A stretch of 64,000 nt of DNA from Psychromarinibacter sediminicola (lineage in GTDB: Bacteria > Pseudomonadota > Alphaproteobacteria > Rhodobacterales > Rhodobacteraceae), in contig NZ_JARGYC010000002.1 of assembly GCF_029168335.1 (NCBI RefSeq), positions 1 to 64,000 of the forward strand, written 5' to 3'. Position numbers and translations under genes: made by a program. Positions 46,257 to 56,529 of this stretch are shown here, one piece after another. A model generated the notes under the pieces. That model saw only the letters and a list, made by a program, of their open reading frames with translations. It was not told the origin of the DNA and made no database searches. Each line of letters starts with the position of its first letter. The stretch's first letter is position 1.

Positions 46257-46961
46257 TCAGTCCAGCCGGCGTACGTGCAGCTGGTTGCCGATCTTCTTGG
46301 TCTCGAACCGCTTCAGCCCCTGCACCAGATCGGACAGCTTGCGCTTGCCATAGGTGCGGGTGTCGAAGTCGGGGGTGTCGGCGGTCACGTACTGGCCGAT
46401 CTGGCCCAGCGCGTACCACTCGTCGTCCTGCTCGATCTTGTCCATCGCCCGCAGGATCAGCGGCACCGCCTCGGTCGGCGACTGCTTGCCCGGCGCAGCC
46501 TTGCCCTTCGCGGGCTCGGGTTCTTCCACGATGTTCTCGATCATCACGAAGCGGTTGCAGACGTTGCGCAGGCTTTCGGGCGCCTTGCCCTCGCCGATGC
46601 CGATCACGTCGAGCCCCTGCTCGCGGATCCGGTTGGCCAGCGCGGTAAAGTCGCTGTCCGACGAGACCAGCACGAAGCCGTCGAAGCGACCCGTATGCAG
46701 GATATCCATCGCGTCGATCACCAGGCCGATATCGCTGGCGTTCTTGCCGGTGGTATTGGAGCTTTCCTGATGCGCCACCAGGCCCAGCGTCTTGACCTCC
46801 TTGGCCCAGGCGGCGAGCCGGCCCGACGACCAGTCGCCATAGACCCGGCGCAGCGCGGGTTCTCCAAAGGTGGTGATCTCCTTCAGGATCGGCGCGGCGA
46901 ACTTGGCCGGGATGTTGTCGGCGTCGATCAGGACGGCGTAGAGAGGGCGACTGTCGGGCAC
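46257..46961 (-). CDS. NYN-domain protein with C-terminal OST-HTH/LOTUS domain
   Basis: 234 residues. NYN motifs: AVLIDADNIPAK, NASDIGLVIDAMD, FVLVSSDSDFTALANRI (Asp residues of the putative nuclease centre). A short linker (PAKGKAAPGKQSP) leads to a C-terminal LOTUS/OST-HTH domain (YALGQIGQYVTADTPDFD, KLSDLVQGLKRFETKK) which binds RNA in known cases. A predicted RNase; second NYN protein in this window. Confidence 0.82.
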   Translation of the reverse strand: MPDSRPLYAVLIDADNIPAKFAAPILKEITTFGEPALRRVYGDWSSGRLAAWAKEVKTLGLVAHQESSNTTGKNASDIGLVIDAMDILHTGRFDGFVLVSSDSDFTALANRIREQGLDVIGIGEGKAPESLRNVCNRFVMIENIVEEPEPAKGKAAPGKQSPTEAVPLILRAMDKIEQDDEWYALGQIGQYVTADTPDFDTRTYGKRKLSDLVQGLKRFETKKIGNQLHVRRLD

Positions 46962-47021
46962 GGGGCCTCCATTGCGTTTTGTGGGGTGCCTAGCATGGTC
47001 GCGGGCGCGAGGAAACGCCGC

Positions 47022-47513
47022 TCAGTCCCGGCTTCCACCGCTGCGCTTGCCACCGCCTGGCCGCTCCGCCGGGATCGGCCGGCCCGCGCAGTCGACCTGC
47101 CCGGCCACGACATGCAACAGAGCGTTCGCGTCCTCCGGGCCGAGATCGCCTGTGATCTGCACCGCACCGCCCAGGATGGCCTCGCGGATGACCGGCTCGG
47201 ACAGAACCTCGCCGCAGACGGACAGGGCCAACGAGCGGCCAACATTCGCGTGGGTAGCACCGCCGAGCCACTGCGCGACCCGGCCGTCGAAGCTGATCGC
47301 CAGCGCCGGCGTGCCGGCGGGGTCGTAAGTCCACATGAGTTCGCGCAGATCCGCGGGGTGAACGGCGATGGATTCGCCTGCGACCTCCATCGTCAGGGGC
47401 CGGAAGTCCTCCGGCGCCGAATCGTTGATGTCCACCGCTTCGCCGGGCTCGAAAACCGTACCCGTCGCGGCCATGATCGCGCCCAGCAGGGCGCCGATGC
47501 CATCAGGTTCCAT
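47022..47513 (-). CDS. Stand-alone SecD P1-head-like protein
   Basis: 163 residues, no signal peptide or membrane helix. The segment AISFDGRVAQWLGGATHANV, then GRSLALSVCGEVLSEPVIRE and GGAVQITGD, resembles the periplasmic P1 head of SecD (F-D-G...N-V-G-K-x-L-A-I-V-L-D-G...S-A-P-V-I). The remainder of SecD is absent. Start ATG 47513 overlaps the end of the GNAT gene by 11 bases. Function is unknown, and the missing signal peptide argues against a Sec role. Confidence 0.65.
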   Translation of the reverse strand: MEPDGIGALLGAIMAATGTVFEPGEAVDINDSAPEDFRPLTMEVAGESIAVHPADLRELMWTYDPAGTPALAISFDGRVAQWLGGATHANVGRSLALSVCGEVLSEPVIREAILGGAVQITGDLGPEDANALLHVVAGQVDCAGRPIPAERPGGGKRSGGSRD

Positions 47514-47990
47514 CCACCAGTTCCTTGAACATGACCAAAGCATCTACATAACCATGCGCCGGGCTGAAAAAAGCCCCCGGCAGCCGCCCCACTACCGAGA
47601 ACCCCGCCCGCTCCCAGGTGGCGATGGCGCGGGCGTTGGTGGCGACGACGAAGTTGTACTGCATCGCCCGGAACCCCATGGCCCGCGCGGTCTCCAGCGA
47701 ATGGGCCAGCATCGCGCGGGCCACGCCGCGGCCCTGCGCCGCCGGGGCGGTGACATAGCCGCAGTTGCACACATGCGCGCCGCCGCCGTCCTTGTTGGGC
47801 CGGATGTAGTAGGTGCCGACGATCCCGTCTTCCTCGGCCACGAAGACCCGGGCCTTCGGATCGCACCAGAAGGCCAGCGCGTCCGCCTCCGAGATGTCGG
47901 GATCGACGGTGTAGGTGTCCCCGGCCCGGAACACGGGCCGGAGGATCTCCCAGATCGCGCCGCGATCCGCCTCGGTCGCGGCGCGCAGGA

Positions 47991-47994
<4 letters not shown>
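47503..47994 (-). CDS. GNAT-family N-acetyltransferase
   Basis: 163 residues: [17 protein letters not shown] at the N-terminus and the acetyl-CoA site [20 protein letters not shown], followed by [19 protein letters not shown]. The only good start is TTG at 47994, which overlaps the alcohol dehydrogenase stop as TTGA, a coupling like ATGA elsewhere in the window. Substrate unknown; related proteins include phosphinothricin-type acetyltransferases. Confidence 0.82.
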
Positions 47995-49121
<1,127 letters not shown>

Positions 49122-49203
49122 TTCGGGTCTCCTCGGGCTAGATCTGGCGGAAACCCTGATCCATCGCCGCGCCGTTTGCAACTGCCGGAACCCGGAGGCC
49201 GAC

Positions 49204-49512
49204 ATGACCCGCCCGATCTTTCTGACCCTCGCCGCCGCGCTCGCCCTGGCCGCCCCGTCCGCCCGAGCGCAGGACGCCGGTCCCGAGACGCCGGAGGCCG
49301 TCCCGGAGCTTTCCGGCTCCGAGGACACCTGCGGCGCCGCCGGGTTTCAGGGGCTCGTCGGCCAGCCCCGCGCGGTGGTCGACGCGCTGGAGCTGGCGCA
49401 GCCGATGCGCATCGTGCCGCATGACGGGATGGTCACGATGGATTTCCGGCCCGACCGCATCAACTTTGCCCTGACCGAGGACGCGCGGGTCGAGGCGGTC
49501 ACCTGCGGCTGA
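49204..49512 (+). CDS. Peptidase inhibitor I78 family protein
   Basis: 102 residues. Signal peptide about 1-22 ([16 protein letters not shown]), then the I78 domain: [40 protein letters not shown] and the ending VTCG. The two cysteines are probably a disulfide. Such proteins are predicted periplasmic inhibitors of serine proteases. Divergent from adhC. Confidence 0.85.
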   Translation: MTRPIFLTLAAALALAAPSARAQDAGPETPEAVPELSGSEDTCGAAGFQGLVGQPRAVVDALELAQPMRIVPHDGMVTMDFRPDRINFALTEDARVEAVTCG

Positions 49513-49543
49513 GGCGCCTTCGCCGTGGCCGTCGTCGGGGCCG

Positions 49544-49984
49544 CTATTCCTTGTAGGCCTCGTGACACCCGCCGCAGGCCGAGCCCATGTTGGACATCAC
49601 CACCGGCAGCGCCTCGGCGCCGTCCAGCCGCGCCGCGGCGCTCTCGGCGGCGGCTTCCAGCGCGGCGGCCTTTTCCACGAAATCGGGCCAGTTGTCCCAG
49701 ATCTCGGCCTTCGCCTCGGATTCCGGGTCGTCCTCCTCCGGCTCGAAGGCGGGCGCGATCATCCCGGCCTTCTCGGCGATGGTCGCGGCGGCGGATCGCG
49801 CGGCGGCGGCGTCGAACATGCGCTCGCCCTTGGCCATGTCGCCGATGGTCTTCATGTTCATGCCGATCGTCGACATCAGGTCCATGCGCGCCTTCACGGC
49901 CTCGTTCTCGACGTCGGAATGGGCAAAGGCGGCGCCGGCGGCCAGGATCGCGGCCGCGGCGAGGATGCGGTGGGGTGTCTTCAT
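49544..49984 (-). CDS. Cytochrome c' (class II)
   Basis: 146 residues. Signal peptide to about residue 21 (AAGAAFA), a four-helix bundle with RMDLMSTIGMNMKTIGDMAKG near the N-terminus and the C-terminal haem motif CGGCHEAYK. Class II cytochromes c' bind NO and are common in Rhodobacteraceae. Monocistronic, convergent with the I78 gene. Confidence 0.92.
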   Translation of the reverse strand: MKTPHRILAAAAILAAGAAFAHSDVENEAVKARMDLMSTIGMNMKTIGDMAKGERMFDAAAARSAAATIAEKAGMIAPAFEPEEDDPESEAKAEIWDNWPDFVEKAAALEAAAESAAARLDGAEALPVVMSNMGSACGGCHEAYKE

Positions 49985-50127
49985 ACTGTCTCTCTCTTTT
50001 CGTGTTTCGCTGCGGCGCAGCTTACGGCGGGGTCGTAACAGCGCAACCACGGGCCGCCATAAAATACCCGTGATCTCGGCGGCATGGCGGCGACTCGACT
50101 CCGGGGCCCGAGTCGCCCTAAGAACGA

Positions 50128-50142
50128 GAACAGAATGTGAAC
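50128..50142 (+). promoter_or_regulatory. LexA (SOS) box upstream of imuB
   Basis: GAACAGAATGTGAAC fits the alphaproteobacterial SOS box GTTC-N7-GTTC exactly when read on the other strand. It ends 11 bases before the imuB ATG. A further GAAC lies at 50122-50125, but at a different spacing. Confidence 0.85.
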
Positions 50143-50153
50143 ATCTGGCTGCC

Positions 50154-51821
50154 ATGAGATACCGCCGAATCCTGTCGCTGTGGTTCCCGCGCCTGGCCGC
50201 CGAGCGGCTGCTGCGCGCCGGGGCCGGGCCGCCGGAGGCGCCCTTCGCGGTGGTGGCGGAGCGGCGCAACCGGCAGGTCCTGTCGTCGCTCTCCGCCGCC
50301 GCCTCGGCCGAGGGGCTGCGCCAGGGACAGCCCCTGCGCGACGCGCAGGCGATGTGCCCCCACCTGCTGACCCGGCCGGCCGAGCCGCATGCCGACGCCG
50401 CCTTCCTGACGGCGCTGCGGCGCTGGGCGGGCAAGTTCTCGCCCTGGGTGGCCGAGGAAAAGCCCGAGGGGCTGATCGTCGACATCACCGGCTGCGCGCA
50501 CCTGTTCGGCGGCGAGGAGGCGCTGGTCGAGCAGGTCGAGATCGACTGCGGCGACCTGGGCCTCACGATCCAGGTGGGGCTGGCCGACACGGTGGGCGCG
50601 GCCTGGGCGCTGGCGCGCTATGCGGGCCAGGCGGCGCTGCGGACCCGCTCGGGCGACGCGATCGACCAGGAGGCCCCGGCGACGCGGGCGCGGGCGGCGA
50701 AGCGGCGCAGCTGGGAGCGGGGCGGCCCGGCGCCGGTGCCGCAGGAGCCGGGCACGCGGCCCTGGCGCATCGCCCCGCCGGGCAAGGCGCATTCGATCCT
50801 CGGGCCGCTGCCGGTGGCGGCGCTGCGGATCGGCGAAGACGCGGTGACCGGCCTGTCGCGGGTGGGCATCCGGACCATCGGCGACCTGACGGGAATGCCG
50901 CGGGCGGCGCTGGCGCGGCGGTTCGGGCAGGACGTGGTGCTGCGGCTCGACCAGGCGATGGGCGGCGTGCCCGAAGCGGTCTCGCCCGCGCGGCCGCCCG
51001 CGATCTTCGCGGTCCGGCTGACCCTGCCCGACCCGATCGGGCTCGACGAGGACATCCGGGCGGCCATCGACCGGCTGCTGCCCGAGCTGGAAAAGCGGCT
51101 GCAGGACAAGGGCCGCGGCGCGCGGCGGCTGCGGATGCAGCTGTTCCGCGCCGAGGGCTCGACGCAGACGCTGGAGATCGGGCTGGCCCGGCCCTCGGCC
51201 AGCCCCGACCGCATCCGCCCGCTGCTGGTGATGAAGCTGGACGAGGTCGATGCGGGCTTCGGGATCGACTGTATCCGGATCGAGGCCCATGTCACCGAGC
51301 CGGTCCATGCCCGCCAGCATCGCGGCCACATCGAGGCGGCGCAGGACGCGATGCGGCGGCTGCACTCGGACACCCGGCTGGAGGATCTGATCGGGCGGCT
51401 GGGCTCGCGGATCGGGCTGGACCGGATCAGCCGGGCGCACCCGGCCGACAGCCATATCCCGGAAAAGACGGCGCATCGGGTGGCGGCGGCCTGGTCGGAG
51501 CCGGCGAAGGACTGGCCCCGCCCGCCGACGCCGCGGCCGCTGGTGATCTGGCGGCCCGAGCCGGTGACGGTCGACGAACCCCCGCCGCCCCTGCCGAAGG
51601 CTCCCGCGACGTTCCGCTGGCGGGGGCGCAACCTGGCGACGGCGGCGGCGCGGGGGCCCGAGCGGATCGCGCCGGAATGGTGGCTGGACGAGCCGGAATG
51701 GCGCACCGGGGTCCGGGACTACTGGCAGATCACGGCCGATACCGGCGAACGGCTGTGGCTCTACTATGCCCACGGCGGGACCATGTCGGGGGGATGGTTC
51801 TGCCAGGGCCGGTTCGCCTGA
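50154..51821 (+). CDS. imuB: ImuB-type Y-family DNA polymerase homologue
   Basis: 555 residues. Starts MRYRRILSLWFPRLAAERLL, as ImuB does; Y-family fold segments follow (EGLIVDITGCAHLFGGEEAL and the helix-hairpin region GLSRVGIRTIGDLTGMPRAA). The usual catalytic acidic residues of active Y polymerases are not all evident, as in ImuB, which acts as an adaptor for DnaE2. A DUF6504-like C-terminal part ends YWQITADTGERLWLYYAHGG. LexA box just upstream. No imuA before or dnaE2 after it is present in the window. Confidence 0.88.
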   Translation: MRYRRILSLWFPRLAAERLLRAGAGPPEAPFAVVAERRNRQVLSSLSAAASAEGLRQGQPLRDAQAMCPHLLTRPAEPHADAAFLTALRRWAGKFSPWVAEEKPEGLIVDITGCAHLFGGEEALVEQVEIDCGDLGLTIQVGLADTVGAAWALARYAGQAALRTRSGDAIDQEAPATRARAAKRRSWERGGPAPVPQEPGTRPWRIAPPGKAHSILGPLPVAALRIGEDAVTGLSRVGIRTIGDLTGMPRAALARRFGQDVVLRLDQAMGGVPEAVSPARPPAIFAVRLTLPDPIGLDEDIRAAIDRLLPELEKRLQDKGRGARRLRMQLFRAEGSTQTLEIGLARPSASPDRIRPLLVMKLDEVDAGFGIDCIRIEAHVTEPVHARQHRGHIEAAQDAMRRLHSDTRLEDLIGRLGSRIGLDRISRAHPADSHIPEKTAHRVAAAWSEPAKDWPRPPTPRPLVIWRPEPVTVDEPPPPLPKAPATFRWRGRNLATAAARGPERIAPEWWLDEPEWRTGVRDYWQITADTGERLWLYYAHGGTMSGGWFCQGRFA

Positions 51822-51884
51822 GCCCTCGCGCGCGCCGCAAGCCGCGCGCCGCACGCATCGTTAACCATTTGTTATGAAACGCAA

Positions 51885-51906
51885 AATGTTTCGCGCGCGA
51901 AACATT
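51885..51906. repeat. 22-bp perfect palindrome after imuB
   Basis: AATGTTTCGCG is followed directly by its reverse complement, with no spacer. It sits 64 bases after the imuB stop. It may be a protein-binding operator or a hairpin; no gene immediately follows that it would control. Confidence 0.55.
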
Positions 51907-51919
51907 CGCCGTACGAGGA

Positions 51920-51945
51920 AAAGCCCGCCCCGAAGGGCGGGCTTT
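51920..51945. terminator. Perfect GC hairpin, likely terminator of imuB
   Basis: An 11-pair perfect stem, AAAGCCCGCCC with GGGCGGGCTTT, closes a CGAA loop. On the + strand it ends with TTT, and on the - strand with TTTTCC, so it could stop transcription from either side, most probably that of imuB. Confidence 0.65.
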
Positions 51946-51961
51946 CGTGACGCAAAGGAGA

Positions 51962-52010
51962 CCCTGACGAACCGGACTGGGTGGGGGCTATGAATGCCGG
52001 CCCGTCAGGG
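51962..52010. ncRNA. Structured element copy 1 (conserved loop, variable stem)
   Basis: CCCTGACG (51962-51969) pairs with CGTCAGGG (52003-52010), enclosing a CCGG/CCGG inner pair and the sequence CTGGGTGGGGGCT...AATGCCG. The loop sequence recurs at 52224-52250 within a different stem. Type ncRNA is a hypothesis; the strand is not determined. Confidence 0.4.
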
Positions 52011-52140
52011 AGAACTCGTACTCGCTCACTGACCCCTTTCTCGCGGGACAACGGGGCGCGGGCATGAAGCCCCGGGGGTGATTTCCTGACAAGATCACGG
52101 CCATCCAAGCGCCGCCGGGCCAGATTTCACGCACATCAAC

Positions 52141-52174
52141 GCGAAACGCCCGCCTCGGTCCGGAGGCGTTTCGC
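52141..52174. repeat. Inverted repeat with ten-pair stem
   Basis: GCGAAACGCC (52141-52150) pairs perfectly with GGCGTTTCGC (52165-52174), with a further CCTC/GAGG inside. Function not known; it lies between the two structured elements. Confidence 0.5.
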
Positions 52175-52176
52175 GG

Positions 52177-52206
52177 TTGTGACGAACGGGATTGTGACGA
52201 ACGGGA
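52177..52206. repeat. Tandem 15-mer repeated twice
   Basis: TTGTGACGAACGGGA occurs at 52177-52191 and again at 52192-52206 with no difference. The second copy runs into the stem of structured element copy 2. Confidence 0.8.
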
Positions 52207-52268
52207 CGCCCCGGCCTGGCGGGCTGGGTGGGGGCTGTTAATGCCGCCGCACCGGCGCGTCCCGTTCG
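52198..52268. ncRNA. Structured element copy 2 (conserved loop, variable stem)
   Basis: A 12-pair perfect stem, CGAACGGGACGC (52198-52209) with GCGTCCCGTTCG (52257-52268), encloses CTGGGTGGGGGCT...AATGCCG, the same loop as in copy 1. The stems of the two copies differ in sequence but both pair, which is what compensatory change in an RNA helix would look like. Confidence 0.4.
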
Positions 52269-52391
52269 CGACAGGAAACAATCTGCCCCCGCCGGATGGC
52301 GCTGTAGCGGTGCGGGCGAGACCATGCGGCGACGTTTTCGGGGCGATATTCTGTCATTGATTTCGCGCGCGGTTGCGGCCAAGCTTTGGGG

Positions 52392-52739
52392 ATGACGATC
52401 CAGACCCCGACCCCGTTTCCCGCACCCGGCCGGGTCCCGGACCAGGTTTCGTTCGACCGCAAGGAGCTCGGGATCATCCTGGGCCTTTACGGCCGCATGG
52501 TCGCGGCGGGCGAATGGCGCGACTACGGTATCTCCAGCCTGAGGGAGGCGGCCGTCTTTTCGGTCTTCCGGCGGACGGCGGAGCGCCCGCTCTACCGGAT
52601 CGAGAAACGCCCCCGGCTGAGACACCGCCAGGGGCTTTATTCCGTCATCGGCATGGACGGCCAGATCCTCAAGCGCGGCCACGACCTGAAGACGGTGCTG
52701 CGCGTGCTGGAACGCAAGCTGATCCGGGCGGTGGAATAG
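52392..52739 (+). CDS. DUF2794 family protein
   Basis: 115 residues: VSFDRKELGIILGLYGRMVA, GEWRDYGIS and FSVFRRTAERPLYRIEK fit DUF2794, a small alphaproteobacterial family of unknown function. Start ATG 52392 after TTTGGGG. The stop codon's last base is the first base of a downstream 26-bp palindrome. Confidence 0.85.
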   Translation: MTIQTPTPFPAPGRVPDQVSFDRKELGIILGLYGRMVAAGEWRDYGISSLREAAVFSVFRRTAERPLYRIEKRPRLRHRQGLYSVIGMDGQILKRGHDLKTVLRVLERKLIRAVE

Positions 52740-52821
52740 GCAGGATCTTCCAGAAGATCCTGCCGGCCGAAATCTTCTAGAAGATTTTGCGGCGCAGATT
52801 TTTCTGGAAAAATCTGTCGCC
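52739..52821. repeat. Three consecutive perfect palindromes after the DUF2794 gene
   Basis: Palindrome 1 (52739-52764) has 12-base arms GGCAGGATCTTC around CA. Palindrome 2 (52770-52787) is AAATCTTCTAGAAGATTT. Palindrome 3 (52795-52816) has arms CAGATTTTTC around TG, with GGCG/CGCC flanks out to 52821. All centre on a TTC-TRG/CAG-GAA core. They may be repeated hairpins that end or stabilise the transcript; each would fold alone. Confidence 0.75.
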
Positions 52822-52938
52822 TGCGCGCGCCGGGCGCGAACCGGACCATTCCGACATCCGAGCGTTGTTTCGCGCGGAACAAGGCGAAGCCGCCGCGCGC
52901 GTCGGCGCCCACGCGGCTCGGCACCCGTCTCGACGCCA

Positions 52939-53780
52939 TCAGCGCTCGCCCGCACGCTCCAACCGCCGGCGCCCCGTCACCGGCCCGTCGCCCTGCGCGT
53001 CGATGCGGCGGATCGCCGGCTCGGCCGGCTCGTAGGCCACCGCCATGTGATGCGCGTTGGCATGCAGCAGCACCTGCTCGTCCACCGCCCAGGCCACATG
53101 CCCCCTCCAGAACAGCAGATCCCCGCGCTGCAACGGCGCGTCCTCGGGCAGCGGCGCGCCCAGCGCCTCCTGCTGGTCGCTGTCGGCCGGACAGGCGCGG
53201 CCCGCGGCCAGCATCGCGGCCTGCACGAGGCCCGAACAGTCGATGCCGCGCGGAGTGTTGCCGCCCCAGAGATAGGGCGCGCCGAAGAACAGCTGCGCGG
53301 CCGTCACCGGATCGGCGAAGCGCTTGTCGATGGGCCAGAGATGCGGCTTGGGGATGTAGAGCCCGTCCGCCGTCTCGAAGAATTTCGGCTGATGCGACAC
53401 GACGGCGACCCGGGCGCCGAAGGTCAGGTCGGCGGCCTGCGGCACCTTGATGTCCGGCTCGGGATAGGCCTGCGCGCCGGGCACGGCGACCCAGTGGGTC
53501 GGCTCCGGCCCCGGCGGGCCCAGCGCCGCCTCGGCGACATAGCCGACATAGCCGTCCTTCGCCGCCTGCACGAAGCCGTGGCCGGCATGGCGCTCGTAGA
53601 CCGTCACCGCCTCACCCAGCAGGAGCTGCCGGTCGCGCCGGCCGCCGGGCTGGCGCCAGAGATCGGCGACCGGGATCGCGATGCGCGCCGGCTCGCCGTC
53701 GGAATAGGCCGGCGCGTCGATCTCGCCGCGCAGGTGGCTCGCGGCCACGCGGTCGTTCGCGGGCAGGAGCCGGCGGTCGG

Positions 53781-53784
<4 letters not shown>
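52939..53784 (-). CDS. NlpC/P60-family cell-wall hydrolase
   Basis: 281 residues. The N-terminal half holds SH3-like segments (IPVADLWRQPGGRRDRQLLL and WVAVPGAQAYPEPD); the C-terminal NlpC/P60 domain has GIDCSGLVQAAMLAAG (Cys nucleophile), GDLLFWRGHVAWAVD (His) and LLHANAHHMAVAYEP. Such enzymes cut gamma-D-Glu-DAP bonds in peptidoglycan or recycled peptides. There is no signal peptide, which suggests cytoplasmic recycling. GTG start at 53784 overlaps the aminopeptidase stop (GTGA). Confidence 0.88.
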
Positions 53785-55166
<1,382 letters not shown>

Positions 55167-55238
55167 GGGCGCGGTTCCGGTTGGGGACAGGTCGCGCCAG
55201 AGCCTAGTGGTTCCGCGGCCGACGGCAAGCGCCGTTTC

Positions 55239-55278
55239 GGGCCGGTCCGGGCCGGTCCGGGACAGTCCGGGCCGGTCG
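55239..55278. repeat. Tandem decamer repeat GCCGGTCCGG
   Basis: About four copies of a 10-base unit lie just upstream of the aminopeptidase gene (55241-55260 two exact copies, then GACAGTCCGG and GCCGGTCGGC). Probably a slippage product in the gap between two leftward genes. Confidence 0.65.
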
Positions 55279-55288
55279 GCGCAGGCCG

Positions 55289-55666
55289 TCAGCCGACGGG
55301 CACCTGGGCGTCCCAGACCGCGCAGAGCGACCGCTCGCCGACCCGCTGCAGCCGCGCCACCGTGGCGGCGAGGGCCGAGGCGTCACCGTCGTCGCACAGC
55401 GTCAGCACGTCGCCCGCCACGACGCACAAAAGCGGCATGCCCAGCCGGTCCGCGGCGCCCCGCAGCCCGGCCGCGCAGCGCCGCAGTGCCGGGCGGTCGC
55501 CCAGTTGCCACGCCATCTGCGCCTCGTGCATCATGAGCGCGATGTCCTCCATCGCGGCCCCGAGGGCCAGTTCGCCCGTCTCCGGCCCCAGCCGGCGCCA
55601 GAACCGTTCCAGCTGTTCGTATTCCAGACCGACAGCCTCCAGCGGCTGCAGCTTGCACACCTGCAT
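55289..55666 (-). CDS. Small alphaproteobacterial hypothetical protein
   Basis: 125 residues from ATG 55666 (MQVCKLQPLEAVGLEYEQLE); a start at 55708 would add 14. Contains EYEQLERFWRRLGPETGE, DIALMMHEAQMAWQLGD and the C-terminal GERSLCAVWDAQVPVG. The helix-rich, single-domain look and the histidine in MMHEAQ recall a histidine phosphotransfer domain, but this is a weak guess. GC and codon use look genuine. Confidence 0.55.
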   Translation of the reverse strand: MQVCKLQPLEAVGLEYEQLERFWRRLGPETGELALGAAMEDIALMMHEAQMAWQLGDRPALRRCAAGLRGAADRLGMPLLCVVAGDVLTLCDDGDASALAATVARLQRVGERSLCAVWDAQVPVG

Positions 55667-55812
55667 CCCGTTCACCCCGAATTGTCGCCCTCTCACCGCG
55701 GCCGACACTGACGGGACAGCCCCAAGAATTCGTTGATCGCAGATGGAATTGTCGCTCGAATTTCCTGTAAATGCGGCCTAGTAACGGACCGGACGCGAGG
55801 GACGAGGACAGC

Positions 55813-56466
55813 ATGACGATCGAGGCGAGACCGCTGCCGGCCTATCTGACGACCCGGTATCACGGGTGGAAGGCCACGACCTATGCCGAGAACAAGGCGT
55901 GGTACCGGCGTCTGGCCGAAGAGGGGCAGCGGCCGCGCGCCATGATCATCTCGTGCTGCGACAGCCGGGTGCATGTCACCGCGATCTTCGAGGCGGACCA
56001 GGGCGAGTTCTTCATCCACCGCAACATCGCCAATCTGGTGCCGCCCTACGAGCCCGACGGCGAGGCGCACGGCACCTCGGCGGCGGTGGAATACGCGGTA
56101 ACGGCGCTGAAGGTGGCGAACATCGTCGTCATGGGGCATTCGAACTGCGGCGGCGTGCAGGGCTGTCACGACATGTGCGCCGGCCACGCGCCCGCGCTGG
56201 AGGAGAAGTCGAGCTTTGTCGGTCGCTGGATGGACATTCTGCGCCCCGGCTACGAGAAGGTGAAGGACATCGCCGACGATGCCGAGCGCAAGCGGGCGCT
56301 GGAGCACGAGGCGATCCTGGTCAGCCTGCGCAACCTGATGACCTTTCCGTTCGTCGCGGCCGCGGTGGAAGCGGAAGAGCTGTCGTTGCACGGGGTCTGG
56401 AACGACATCGCGAACGGTCAGCTGCACTGCTACGACCCGCAATCGGATGGGTTCGTGACGGTTTAG
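55813..56466 (+). CDS. Beta-class carbonic anhydrase
   Basis: 217 residues. Zinc ligands and active site: ISCCDSRVHVT (Cys, Asp, Arg), GHSNCGGVQGC (His, Cys). Interconverts CO2 and bicarbonate. Start MTIEARPLPAY follows GGGACGAGGACAGC; an in-frame start 14 codons upstream is possible. Divergent from the small hypothetical gene. Confidence 0.94.
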   Translation: MTIEARPLPAYLTTRYHGWKATTYAENKAWYRRLAEEGQRPRAMIISCCDSRVHVTAIFEADQGEFFIHRNIANLVPPYEPDGEAHGTSAAVEYAVTALKVANIVVMGHSNCGGVQGCHDMCAGHAPALEEKSSFVGRWMDILRPGYEKVKDIADDAERKRALEHEAILVSLRNLMTFPFVAAAVEAEELSLHGVWNDIANGQLHCYDPQSDGFVTV

Positions 56467-56473
56467 AGCCTGT

Positions 56474-56529
56474 CGCACAAAAGCGGGACCCGGTCTTGTG
56501 CGCCTCGGAGATGCGACATCCAGATGTCG
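56474..56529 (+). terminator. Two hairpins after the carbonic anhydrase gene
   Basis: CGCACAA (56474-56480) pairs with TTGTGCG (56496-56502), and CGACATC (56514-56520) pairs with GATGTCG (56523-56529). They begin eight bases after the stop codon; without a T-run, intrinsic termination is uncertain. The rest of the 253-bp gap to the next gene shows nothing supportable. Confidence 0.4.

Larger units (their letters stand above)
51822..52391. other. 570-bp intergenic region with palindrome, hairpins and paired structured elements
   Basis: No supported gene on either strand. It contains, in order, a 22-bp perfect palindrome, a terminator-like hairpin, a structured element, a large inverted repeat, a tandem 15-mer and a second structured element, each listed separately. 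Base composition and lack of conserved frames argue for regulatory or non-coding RNA function. Confidence 0.6.

Noticed and set aside
51872-52108. 78-codon frame on the - strand in the imuB downstream region
   Set aside because: It runs through the palindrome, the hairpin and structured element 1, and has no good ribosome binding site or known motif.
52739-52821. Palindrome series as a CRISPR array
   Set aside because: The three units differ in sequence, there are no regular spacers and no cas genes.
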